A DNA stretch of 12,027 nucleotides from the NCBI GenBank assembly GCA_964607915.1, contig CAZSMU010000122.1:1-12027 (forward strand). Direction: 5' to 3'. The stretch's first letter is position 1; every line of letters starts with the position of its first letter. A model generated the notes under the pieces. The model searched no databases, was not told the DNA's origin, and saw only the letters and a list, made by a program, of their open reading frames with translations. This stretch comes from JADJPL01 sp964607915 (GTDB taxonomy: Bacteria; Bacteroidota; Bacteroidia; Chitinophagales; Saprospiraceae). This document shows positions 1 through 6,882 of the stretch, in pieces. The position numbers were made by a program, and so were the translations under genes.

Positions 1-2
1 CC

Positions 3-1112
3 TCACCCGACCTTTCGGTAATTGAGTACGGCCAGCAGGTTGATGCCGGTAGCCAGCCCGGCCACCGCCAGGAGGTGGCCCCGGATCTCGTACCAGCCGC
101 TGCCTTTGAGCAGTACCATGCGCATGACCTCGATGAAGTAGGCCACCGGGTTGAACCAGGTGATCTTTTGGGCCCAGGGGGGCATATTTTCGATTTGGGT
201 GAACAGGCCGCTCATCAGGATGAATACAACGAGGAAGAAGTACGATACGAGCATGGCCTGCTGCTGCGTCTCGGTGATGGTGGATATGAACAGCCCCAGC
301 CCCAGCACGGCCAACAGATACACGGCGGCAAAGCCGAACACGACCCATAGGCTGCCCTCTACCGGGATGTGGAATACCCAGCGGCCAAACGCGAGGCCGA
401 GCGCCAGCTCTACGTTGGCGATGATCCAAAAAGGCAGCAACTTGCCGATGATGAACTGTACTTTGTGGATGGGCGTCACGTTGATTTGCTCAATCGTGCC
501 GATTTCTTTTTCTTTCACGATGTTGATGCCAGATAAAAACATACCGACCAGCGTCACCAGCATGACGAGGATACCGGGCACCATGAAGGCTTTGTAGCTC
601 AGCTCCGGGTTGTACCAGAACTGCACGGGTACGTCTATGCGCCCCTGTGCGGGCAACCCCGTCCACTCCGCGCGCACCCCTTGGTTGAAGTCCCGGATGA
701 TAGCCTGCGCGTACGCCTGTCCCAGCCCTGCTTTGGTCGCGTTGATCGCGTTGGCGCTGAGGTGCAGGGTGGTGCCCCGCCCCCGGCGCAGGTCTTTTTC
801 AAAGCGGGGCGGTATATCGAGCACGATATCGGCGGTGTTGGACGCCAGGTCTTCGCGGCCGGCCCCGGGGGAGAAGGAATGGCGTACAATCCTGAAGTGC
901 CGCGACGCAGCAAATTTGCCCACCAGGCGCTGCGACAGCACCGACTGGTCGCGGTCGAGGACGTGCAGATAGACGTTGCGCACCTCGAAGTCGGCAGCGT
1001 TCGACAGGACCAGCAACTGTACGATGGGCATGATGAAAATCATGGGCAACATCACCCGGTGGCGGAAAATTTGCCGGAACTCTTTGCGCAGCAGGAAAAG
1101 GATGGTTCTCAT
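3..1112 (-). CDS. ABC-2 type exporter permease (YbhR-like), last gene of the efflux operon
   Basis: This is an inner-membrane permease subunit of a drug/ion-type ABC exporter, 369 residues, near the usual length for the YbhR/YbhS family. It has an N-terminal cytoplasmic helix rich in Arg/Lys (residues 1-20), a first membrane segment at about 21-38, a large extracytoplasmic domain at about 39-175, then five membrane segments near 177-197, 220-243, 255-278, 286-307 and 346-364. The typical ABC-2 signatures are YNPELSYKAFMVPG just before TM2 and KEKEIGTIEQINVTP (residues 200-214), the coupling region that contacts the ATPase. The reading frame stays open far upstream into the previous gene; I chose the ATG at 1112 because it starts the conserved RKEFRQIFRHR segment and lies 2 bases after the previous stop. 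It presumably pairs with the other permease (1115-2221) as a heterodimer. The TGA stop is at 3-5, so any further operon gene lies outside the window. Confidence 0.93.
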   Translation of the reverse strand: MRTILFLLRKEFRQIFRHRVMLPMIFIMPIVQLLVLSNAADFEVRNVYLHVLDRDQSVLSQRLVGKFAASRHFRIVRHSFSPGAGREDLASNTADIVLDIPPRFEKDLRRGRGTTLHLSANAINATKAGLGQAYAQAIIRDFNQGVRAEWTGLPAQGRIDVPVQFWYNPELSYKAFMVPGILVMLVTLVGMFLSGINIVKEKEIGTIEQINVTPIHKVQFIIGKLLPFWIIANVELALGLAFGRWVFHIPVEGSLWVVFGFAAVYLLAVLGLGLFISTITETQQQAMLVSYFFLVVFILMSGLFTQIENMPPWAQKITWFNPVAYFIEVMRMVLLKGSGWYEIRGHLLAVAGLATGINLLAVLNYRKVG

Positions 1113-1114
1113 AG

Positions 1115-2221
1115 TCAGGCCAATCGGATTTTGAAGTTGCGGATACCCGCTGCCAGAAGCAGCAGCAACATACCGGAGAGGATGGCGGTCTCTTTCCACA
1201 CGTATGCGAAGCCCACTCCTTTGAGCATCACATTTTTCAGGATGATCAAAAACCACTTGCCCGGCAGGATGTGGCTGATGATCTGCAAGGGCAGCGGCAT
1301 GGACTCTATGGGAAATATAAAGCCGGAAAGCAGGATGGTGGGCATCATCAGCGCCATCAGGGACAGCATCATCGCCACCATCTGGCTGTCGGTGCGGGTG
1401 GAGATAAGGATGCCCAGGGCCAGGGAGGTCATCACGAACAGCACCATCTCGCCCAGCAGGAGGCCGTAGCTCCCCCGCACGGGCAGGCCAAAGACGAGGT
1501 TGCCCATCCACACCGCTATCCCGGCGATGAGCATCCCGAGCAGGAAGTAGGGCACTACTTTGCCCAGTACGACCAGAAGGGGCCGCACCGGAGATACCAG
1601 CAATACCTCCATGGTGCCCAGTTCTTTTTCGCGGGTGATGGCCACGGAGGTCATCATCGCCGAAATGAGCATCAAGATGATGACCATGACGCCCGGCACA
1701 AAGAGAAATACGCTGCGCATCTCCGGGTTGTAGCGCATCGCCGTCTCCGTGCGGATTTGGAAGGGGGCCGACGCCAGCCCGAGCTTTTCCTGCTGATAAT
1801 CGTTGAGGATGGCCGTGGCGTAGTTCGCCAGCGTAGTGGCCGTGTTGGGCTCGGAAGCGTCGGCGATCAACTGGATCTGCGCCTTCTCATCGCGGTAGAA
1901 GCGCTGTTGCAGGTCCGGCGGGAACACCACGGCCAGTTTGATGCGGTCTTCCCTGAAAAGCTGGTGTACTGCTTTTGTATCGGGCGCCATGCCCTCCAGG
2001 ATAAAGTAACCGGACGATAGCAGGCGGTCTTGTATGCCCCGGCTGATGGCGTCGTTGGAGGGGTCCACGATGGCGATGCGGGCATCCTTGATCTCGTTGT
2101 TGATGGCAAAGCCAAAGAGCAGTATCTGCACGATGGGCAGGCCGAAGAGGATCAGCAGCGTGCGGTAATCGCGCAGGATGTGCAGAAATTCTTTGACAAT
2201 GAGTATTCCCAGGGCTTTCAT
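1115..2221 (-). CDS. ABC-2 type exporter permease (YbhS-like)
   Basis: This is the second membrane subunit of the exporter, 368 residues, with the same layout as its downstream partner: cytoplasmic start (VKEFLHILRDYRT), TM1 at about 21-40, a long extracytoplasmic domain (about 41-168), and five C-terminal membrane segments (about 172-195, 216-242, 255-276, 282-303, 345-360). The ABC-2 hallmarks are RYNPEMRSVFLFVPG and REKELGTMEVLLVSP (residues 197-211). It is clearly homologous to the neighbouring permease but diverged, as expected for a heterodimeric pair such as YbhS/YbhR. The start at 2221 is fixed by the 4-base ATGA overlap with the stop of the upstream ATPase and by the conserved KEF start. 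Longer in-frame extensions run through the ATPase gene and have no permease character. Substrate cannot be told from sequence. Confidence 0.93.
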   Translation of the reverse strand: MKALGILIVKEFLHILRDYRTLLILFGLPIVQILLFGFAINNEIKDARIAIVDPSNDAISRGIQDRLLSSGYFILEGMAPDTKAVHQLFREDRIKLAVVFPPDLQQRFYRDEKAQIQLIADASEPNTATTLANYATAILNDYQQEKLGLASAPFQIRTETAMRYNPEMRSVFLFVPGVMVIILMLISAMMTSVAITREKELGTMEVLLVSPVRPLLVVLGKVVPYFLLGMLIAGIAVWMGNLVFGLPVRGSYGLLLGEMVLFVMTSLALGILISTRTDSQMVAMMLSLMALMMPTILLSGFIFPIESMPLPLQIISHILPGKWFLIILKNVMLKGVGFAYVWKETAILSGMLLLLLAAGIRNFKIRLA

Positions 2222-2949
2222 AGGGATGGGGTGTTGGCGCCGCGCGCAATCGCGAGGAAGATGTCGTCCATAGTATCGGCCTGGAAGGTCGCTTTGAGGT
2301 CGCGGGGTGCGCCCAGGGCGGCGATTTTGCCGGCGGCCATCATGGATATCCGGTCGCAATATTCGGCTTCGTCCATGTAATGGGTGGTTACGAAAACGGT
2401 GGTGCCTTTTTCTGCGGAGAGGTAGATGGTTTCCCAGAACTGCCGCCGCGTGATGGGGTCCACCCCGCCGGTCGGCTCGTCGAGGAACACGATGGCGGGC
2501 TCGTGCAGGATGGCGATGGAGAAAGAGAGGCGCTGTCGCCAGCCCAGGGGCAGGGTGCGGACGAGCTGCCGTTCTACTTCGCCCAATCCCAGGTCGTGCA
2601 CCAGCTCCTTGATTTTTTCGCGCACCTGGCGGAAGCTCAGTCCGTAGATCCCGCCGTAAAACTCTATGTTCTCGCGCACGCTGAGGTCTTCGTACAGGGA
2701 AAAGCGCTGGCTCATATAACCGATGCGGCGTTTGATCTGCTCCGGGTGCCGATAGACGTCGAAGCCGGCCACCTCAGCGCGTCCCGAGCTGGGGCGCAGC
2801 AGGCCGGTGAGCATCTTCATAGCGGTCGTTTTACCGGCGCCGTTGGCGCCGAGGAAGCCGAATATTTCCCCGCGCCGAACCTCGAAGGTGATGGCATCCA
2901 CGGCGGTGAAGGAGCCAAATTTTTTACTCAGGTTTTCGGTCTGAATCAT
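2218..2949 (-). CDS. ABC transporter ATPase with intact Q- and H-loops but degenerate signature (YbhF C-half-like)
   Basis: This is a nucleotide-binding subunit of 243 residues with one complete ABC domain. Visible motifs are Walker A GANGAGKTT (34-42), Q-loop Gln81 in GYMSQRFSLY, Walker B VFLDEPTGGVDP with catalytic Glu158, and H-loop His190 in TTHYMDEAE. The signature is LPLGWRQRL (133-141) instead of LSGGQ. That PLG-type signature is typical of the second ABC half of YbhF-like proteins, where both halves sit in one polypeptide. The start at 2949 is set by the conserved MIQTENLSKKFG opening and the 4-base overlap with the preceding ATPase gene; 14 extra in-frame residues upstream do not look conserved. 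It overlaps the permease start by 4 bases as well, so the operon is probably translationally coupled here. It most likely acts as a heterodimer with the ATPase at 2946-3866. Confidence 0.92.
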   Translation of the reverse strand: MIQTENLSKKFGSFTAVDAITFEVRRGEIFGFLGANGAGKTTAMKMLTGLLRPSSGRAEVAGFDVYRHPEQIKRRIGYMSQRFSLYEDLSVRENIEFYGGIYGLSFRQVREKIKELVHDLGLGEVERQLVRTLPLGWRQRLSFSIAILHEPAIVFLDEPTGGVDPITRRQFWETIYLSAEKGTTVFVTTHYMDEAEYCDRISMMAAGKIAALGAPRDLKATFQADTMDDIFLAIARGANTPSL

Positions 2950-3866
2950 CCTTGGGGCCTGTTTTTTTCGTCCATTAATTCCATGAAGCAATCTTCTATA
3001 CCTGGGGCGATGCCAAAGGCTTCGGGGGCTTTATAGCCCCGGGCGCTCAGGAAAGCGCGTACTTCGTCGGCGCCGAGGGGCGTGGAGAGGGCGACGTGCA
3101 TGTATTCGCCGAAGGGGAACACGCTGTGTGCCCAGGGCTGTGTGCGCAGCTCCTGCAGCAGGCGGTAGGTTTCGCCCTGTGCCCGCACGGCCAGCAGCGG
3201 CAGCGGGAAGCGCGCGACGATGTCGGAGGGGCGGTCAACGGCCAGGATACGGCCTTTTTCGATGAGGGCTACCCGGTCGCAGCGGCCTGCTTCGTCCATG
3301 TAGGGGGTCGAGACGAAGATGGTGATGCCGCGGGCCTTGATGCGGGCCAGGATGTCCCAGAACTCTTTGCGGGATACCGGGTCCACACCGGTCGTGGGTT
3401 CGTCGAGGAACAGCACGCGGGGTTGGTGTACCAGGGCGCAGGACAGGGCCAGTTTCTGTTTCATGCCGCCCGATAGTTGGCCGGCCCTGCGCTTCCGAAA
3501 GGGCTCTATCTGGCTGTAGATCTCGCGGATGGTATCGTAGTTGGCCGCTACGGTGGTGCCGAAGAGGGTGGCGAAGAAGCGGAGGTTCTCCTCGACGCTG
3601 AGGTCCTGATAGAGCGAGAAGCGCCCGGGCATATACCCCACTTCGCAGCGGATGCGGCGGTAGTCCTTGCGGATATCCCATCCATCCACGGAAGCCTGGC
3701 CGCCGTCGGGCAGCAGGAGGGTGGTCAGGATGCGCATCAGGGTCGTTTTGCCGGCCCCGTCGGGACCGATCAGGCCGAACAGTTCGCCTTCGCGCACCTG
3801 CAGGGAGACGTGGTCGAGGGCTTTGGCCGCGCCGAACGATTTGGAGATATCGTGTATCGCAATCAT
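2946..3866 (-). CDS. ABC transporter ATPase with intact signature but altered Q- and H-loops (YbhF N-half-like)
   Basis: This is a 306-residue nucleotide-binding subunit: an ABC domain (about 1-215) plus a C-terminal extension of about 85 residues. Motifs are Walker A GPDGAGKTT (34-42), signature LSGGMKQKL (131-139) and Walker B VLFLDEPTTGVDP with Glu156. The Q-loop position reads GYMPGRFSLY (Gly81 for Gln) and the H-loop reads VSTPYMDEA (Pro for His). The LSGGMKQKL and STPYMDEA pattern is characteristic of the first half of YbhF-type ATPases. The C-terminal extension matches the accessory region that often follows ABC domains in this exporter class. The start is at 3866, 5 bases after the stop of the HlyD gene. 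Its lost residues are complementary to those lost in the partner ATPase (see findings). Confidence 0.92.
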   Translation of the reverse strand: MIAIHDISKSFGAAKALDHVSLQVREGELFGLIGPDGAGKTTLMRILTTLLLPDGGQASVDGWDIRKDYRRIRCEVGYMPGRFSLYQDLSVEENLRFFATLFGTTVAANYDTIREIYSQIEPFRKRRAGQLSGGMKQKLALSCALVHQPRVLFLDEPTTGVDPVSRKEFWDILARIKARGITIFVSTPYMDEAGRCDRVALIEKGRILAVDRPSDIVARFPLPLLAVRAQGETYRLLQELRTQPWAHSVFPFGEYMHVALSTPLGADEVRAFLSARGYKAPEAFGIAPGIEDCFMELMDEKNRPQG

Positions 3867-3871
3867 AGCTT

Positions 3872-4774
3872 TCAGCGGGTTAGCCGTACTTCGCCCGGCA
3901 TTCCGATTTTGAGGGAGCCGTCGTTTTTGACGCGGATTTTGACTGCATAGACCAGGTTGACGCGTTCGTTCTTGGTCTGTATGGTTTTGGGGGTGAACTC
4001 TGCCTGGTCGGAGACCCAGGATATGCGCCCCTGCAGGGTTCGGTTGGAGGATTGGTCTTCGTCTATCAGCACCTCTACGGACTGGCCGAGGTGAAGGTGG
4101 GGGATCTGGTCACCGCTGAAATAGGCGCGCAGGGTCATAGTGTCGAGGTCGGCGAGTTGGTAGAGCGGCTTGCCGGGGGCGGTGATTTCCGAGGGTTCGG
4201 CCATTTTGGCCAATACGGTACCGGTAGCGGGTGCATAGACGTAGCAGCGGGCGATCTGGTCTTCGACCTGTTGCAGGCGGGCTTCTATGGGGCCCAGCTC
4301 GGCGAGGATGCCGCGGTTGGCTGTTTTCTCCTGGCTGCGGGCGGCGGCGATTTGTTTGTCGAGCACCTCCACCTGGCTACTGAGGTCGTCGCGTTGCTTG
4401 GGGGTGGCGGCGTTGCTTTTGAGGAGGGCGTCTATGCGGGCGATTTCGCGCAGCAGGCTGCGGCGTTGTTCTTCAAAGACGCTGATTTGGGGGTTGGCGT
4501 CCTGGGTTTTTTGGCGCAGGGCGGCCATGGAGGCTTGCAAGTGCAGGCGTTGGAGGTGCAGGGGCACTGTATCTACCAGGGCGGTCAGGGCGCCGGCTTC
4601 GAGGCGCAGGCCTTCTTCTACGGGGAAGTAGAGCAGGCGGCCGCCGGCTTCGGCAGCGACCATTATCTCGCGGGCTTCAAAATTGCCGTAGGCATCGGAG
4701 AGGGGGGCTTCCGGCTTGCAGGAGGCCAGGAGGGCGAGTAGGGCGGTGGCGTAGGGGAAATACGGGCGTATCAT
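3872..4774 (-). CDS. HlyD/YbhG-type periplasmic adaptor, predicted lipoprotein
   Basis: This is the membrane-fusion (adaptor) subunit that links the ABC permease to the outer-membrane channel, 300 residues. The N-terminus has a hydrophobic stretch ending in a lipobox, LLASC with Cys19, so it is predicted to be lipid-anchored rather than membrane-spanning. Residues 28-60 (NFEAREIMVAAEAGGRL and on) form the first half of a biotinyl-lipoyl domain. Residues about 72-178 are a long charged helical hairpin. The second lipoyl half is YAPATGTVLAKMAEPSEITA (180-199). A beta-barrel domain follows (about 210-300) and ends in the usual IGMPGEVRL. The start at 4774 gives the complete signal region, 2 bases after the tolC-like stop. 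The architecture matches E. coli YbhG, which is slightly longer. Homologues include general multidrug adaptors; the substrate is not evident. Confidence 0.92.
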   Translation of the reverse strand: MIRPYFPYATALLALLASCKPEAPLSDAYGNFEAREIMVAAEAGGRLLYFPVEEGLRLEAGALTALVDTVPLHLQRLHLQASMAALRQKTQDANPQISVFEEQRRSLLREIARIDALLKSNAATPKQRDDLSSQVEVLDKQIAAARSQEKTANRGILAELGPIEARLQQVEDQIARCYVYAPATGTVLAKMAEPSEITAPGKPLYQLADLDTMTLRAYFSGDQIPHLHLGQSVEVLIDEDQSSNRTLQGRISWVSDQAEFTPKTIQTKNERVNLVYAVKIRVKNDGSLKIGMPGEVRLTR

Positions 4775-4776
4775 AA

Positions 4777-6048
4777 TCAGAGGAGGCCTTTTAAGGTGAG
4801 GAAATCAATATAGAGTTGTCGTGCCTGAAGGCGCAGGGTTTCGAGTTGGAGGCGGGTTTGGAGGATGGCGGTGCTGTCTGCCAGGTAATCGGTGGCGGTG
4901 CGCACGCCCTGGTCGAGCTGGGCGGCGCTTTCGCGGCGGATATTTTCCTGCATGGCGGCGATGGCTTCCTGGCTGCGCAGGGCCGCTTCGATGGCGGCGA
5001 GGTCTTCGCGGTATTTGCCGTCGAGGTGGTTGAGTTGCTGGAGGAAGTAGTTTTTTTCGGCTTCGATGCCTTGTCGCTGGACCTCTATCCATTGTTTTTC
5101 CCGCCGGGTATGCTGCCAGTCGGCGATTTTCCAACTCACCTGTACGCCGACGAGGCCGAAGGGGCTGAGGTTGTCGTCAAAGAAGTTGAGCGGGTTGGGT
5201 GCGCCGAGGCCGAGTTGGGCGAAGGCACCTACCCTGGGTTTCAGGCGGGTGTCCAGCAGGGCTTCTGCTCGCCGCGTTTGTTCCTGTTGGAGTTGGAAGC
5301 CCAGCAGCTCCGGCCGTTTGATGTCTGCCGGCAGAGTGGCGGGGGCTTGGGGCAGGACCAGTTGCGCTCCGTCGGGGTAGGTTTGGCCGGTGAGCTGTTC
5401 CAACACGTTGAGCAGGCCCCGGATGCTGTGGTGGGCCTGTTCTATTTCCGATTCCAGGCGCAGCACCTGTACTTTCAGGCGGTCCACGTCGCCCTGCAGG
5501 CGGGCACCGGCTGCCACTGCCCCCTGGAGGGAGGCAATGCGCTGCTGCAGTTCGCCTTTCGAGGTTTCGAGCAGCGCGATTTTCTGGCGCAGCAGCAGGA
5601 CGCCGAAAAAAGGCTGGTTGACGCGCTCCCGCAGCTTGTACAGAGTGGTTTCCACGCTTTGCCCGCGCACGCGGGCGGCGGTGTTTTCCTGTTCCAGCAG
5701 GGCGTTCCGGTACCCGCCATCATAAACGGTATAGGTGGCGTCGGCGCTGATGCGGTACTGAAACAGCGGCAGGTCGGGCGACTGGAACAAGGGGTTGTCA
5801 ATGCCCAGATCCACGTTTTCCGACTGGAAGGTGGCTCGTCCGTTGACGGAGATATCGGGTAGCCGGCCTGCTTCGATCTGTGCGGTGCGCAAGGCGCGTT
5901 GCTGCTCTAACAGGGCCGGTTGCGCGGAAAGCGCAGCGTGGGCACGGGCGGCCGCGTAGCAGTCGCCCAGCTCGACTATTTTGGCCGTTTGGGTAAACAA
6001 GGGGGTAAAAAAGAGGCCGGAGGCCAAAAAGAGGAAATACCATCTCAT
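4777..6048 (-). CDS. TolC-family outer-membrane efflux protein
   Basis: This is an outer-membrane channel protein of 423 residues, normal for the OEP/TolC family. A signal peptide is visible at residues 1-20 (WYFLFLASGLFFTPLFTQ), followed by AKIVELGDCYAAARAHAAL, the usual first helix. Two repeated OEP halves follow: residues about 25-230, containing a beta-strand pair near 95-112 (RISADATYTVYDGG) and helices with GDVDRLKVQVLRLESE, and about 240-423, containing SPFGLVGVQVSWKIAD and the terminal GVRTATDYLADSTAILQTRLQLETLR. The start at 6048 is chosen because it creates the signal peptide and overlaps the tetR stop by 4 bases; the frame remains open for 50 more codons inside tetR. Having its own channel makes this operon self-sufficient, whereas the E. 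coli ybh genes rely on a separately encoded TolC. Confidence 0.92.
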   Translation of the reverse strand: MRWYFLFLASGLFFTPLFTQTAKIVELGDCYAAARAHAALSAQPALLEQQRALRTAQIEAGRLPDISVNGRATFQSENVDLGIDNPLFQSPDLPLFQYRISADATYTVYDGGYRNALLEQENTAARVRGQSVETTLYKLRERVNQPFFGVLLLRQKIALLETSKGELQQRIASLQGAVAAGARLQGDVDRLKVQVLRLESEIEQAHHSIRGLLNVLEQLTGQTYPDGAQLVLPQAPATLPADIKRPELLGFQLQQEQTRRAEALLDTRLKPRVGAFAQLGLGAPNPLNFFDDNLSPFGLVGVQVSWKIADWQHTRREKQWIEVQRQGIEAEKNYFLQQLNHLDGKYREDLAAIEAALRSQEAIAAMQENIRRESAAQLDQGVRTATDYLADSTAILQTRLQLETLRLQARQLYIDFLTLKGLL

Positions 6049-6674
6049 AACTCGGAAGGTTGGCCCCCCGGCAGGAGGGCGGTTCGAATAAAATCTTTCA
6101 CGGCGTGCGTGCGCTGTCGCATCAACTCCAGATAGGTCTCCTGGTCTATGTGCACCATGCGCTGCAGCATGGGCCGCGCGATGAAGGGGAAGGCACACAC
6201 AGACAGGATGCTCAGCATGGTCTGAAAAGGATCTACCGCCCGGATCCGGCCGGCCTGGCCCTCGATATGCAACTGCAGGATGAGGCGCGAGGGGTCGGGG
6301 CGCTCCGGAAGTTGCATGATTTCAGCTACAAACTGGTCTGCGTTGGTGTGTAGCTCGTTGACGATGAAACCCGGCAGGGCGGGGTTTTGACAGAGCAGGT
6401 CCATGTACTCGTCCACGATGCGGTCTATTTTTTCCAGCAAGGGCCGGTCCTCGGAGAGGACGGTATGGAGGATTTTGGAAAAACGGGTAAATGCTTCCCG
6501 GAAAATCATTTTGAACAGGGCTTCCTTGCTGCGGAAATAATAGTGCAGCAAGCCCTTGTTAATGCCCGCCCGATCGGCTATTTCCTGCATACGGGCTCCT
6601 GAAAAGCCCCGCTGTGCAAAGATTTCCCGCGCGGCGTCCAGGATTTTTTCTTCTGTGCTCCGTGTATCGTTCAT
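6045..6674 (-). CDS. TetR/AcrR-family transcriptional regulator, probable repressor of the efflux operon
   Basis: This is a 209-residue DNA-binding regulator. Residues 8-55 form the TetR helix-turn-helix: EKILDAAREIFAQRGFSG, then MQEIADRAGINKGLLHYYFRSKEALF, with the recognition helix at about 38-46. The C-terminal ligand/dimer domain (about 60-205) is poorly conserved in the family; its hydrophobic stretch TMLSILSVCAFPFIARPML (152-170) resembles that of CecR-type and other efflux-linked TetR proteins. It is the first gene of the operon and overlaps the TolC-type gene by 4 bases, so regulator and pump are made from one transcript. A promoter match and a palindrome lie just before its start (separate entries). 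In E. coli the TetR protein CecR controls ybhGFSR, which supports the same arrangement here; the inducer is unknown. Confidence 0.92.
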   Translation of the reverse strand: MNDTRSTEEKILDAAREIFAQRGFSGARMQEIADRAGINKGLLHYYFRSKEALFKMIFREAFTRFSKILHTVLSEDRPLLEKIDRIVDEYMDLLCQNPALPGFIVNELHTNADQFVAEIMQLPERPDPSRLILQLHIEGQAGRIRAVDPFQTMLSILSVCAFPFIARPMLQRMVHIDQETYLELMRQRTHAVKDFIRTALLPGGQPSEL

Positions 6675-6690
6675 TTACCTTTTTGGGTAA
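6675..6690. promoter_or_regulatory. Candidate TetR operator, TTACC-N6-GGTAA
   Basis: TTACCTTTTTGGGTAA is a perfect 5+5 inverted repeat with a 6-base spacer, directly abutting the tetR start codon and lying just downstream of the predicted -7 box. A repressor bound here would block transcription at its start. It also covers the AAAAAGG that would serve as ribosome binding site on the minus strand. The length (16 bases) is at the low end for TetR operators. The role as operator is inferred from position and symmetry only. Confidence 0.42.
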
Positions 6691-6697
6691 TTTTTGA

Positions 6698-6728
6698 CAA
6701 AATTAAAGAAAAACGGGAATTGGGCAAA
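6698..6728 (-). promoter_or_regulatory. Bacteroidota-type promoter for the tetR-efflux operon
   Basis: On the minus strand, TTTG (plus 6725-6728) is followed by exactly 19 bases and then TAATTTTG (plus 6698-6705). This fits the Bacteroidota sigma-A consensus TTTG-N19-TAnnTTTG at every fixed position. Transcription would begin near 6691, giving a leader of roughly 16 bases that consists almost entirely of the TTACC/GGTAA palindrome. The AT-rich context and lack of other genes in the divergent gap support it. Confidence 0.65.
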
Positions 6729-6831
6729 TTTTTAAAAAAAAGAAGGCTGTAAAAAGTATCTTCTGTATGGGAAGGAAAACCCCAGGATGTATTTTGTGCG
6801 TTTCCTCACCATCGGGTTGGCAAGAACAATG

Positions 6832-6839
6832 TACATTTG
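6832..6839 (+). promoter_or_regulatory. Candidate -7 box for the dsbD-type gene
   Basis: TACATTTG matches the Bacteroidota -7 consensus TAnnTTTG and lies 43 bases before the chosen ATG at 6883. No TTTG sits 19-21 bases upstream (the sequence there is CCAT), so the match is half a promoter only. The box lies within an imperfect inverted repeat (6825-6848). Confidence 0.35.
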
Positions 6840-6882
6840 CACGTTGTTGGATAGGTTCAACCCATGCAAAAAAGACATCGAG

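Noticed and set aside
681..1469. Long plus-strand open frame opposite the two permease genes
   Set aside because: It lies antisense to clear ABC-2 permeases, has a His/Gln/Gly-rich composition typical of reversed GC-rich coding DNA, and shows no domain.
6741..6764. AGAAG/CTTCT inverted repeat followed by a T-run on the minus strand, terminator-like
   Set aside because: The stem is only five base pairs with a 14-base loop, and no minus-strand gene precedes it; it lies just upstream of the tetR promoter.
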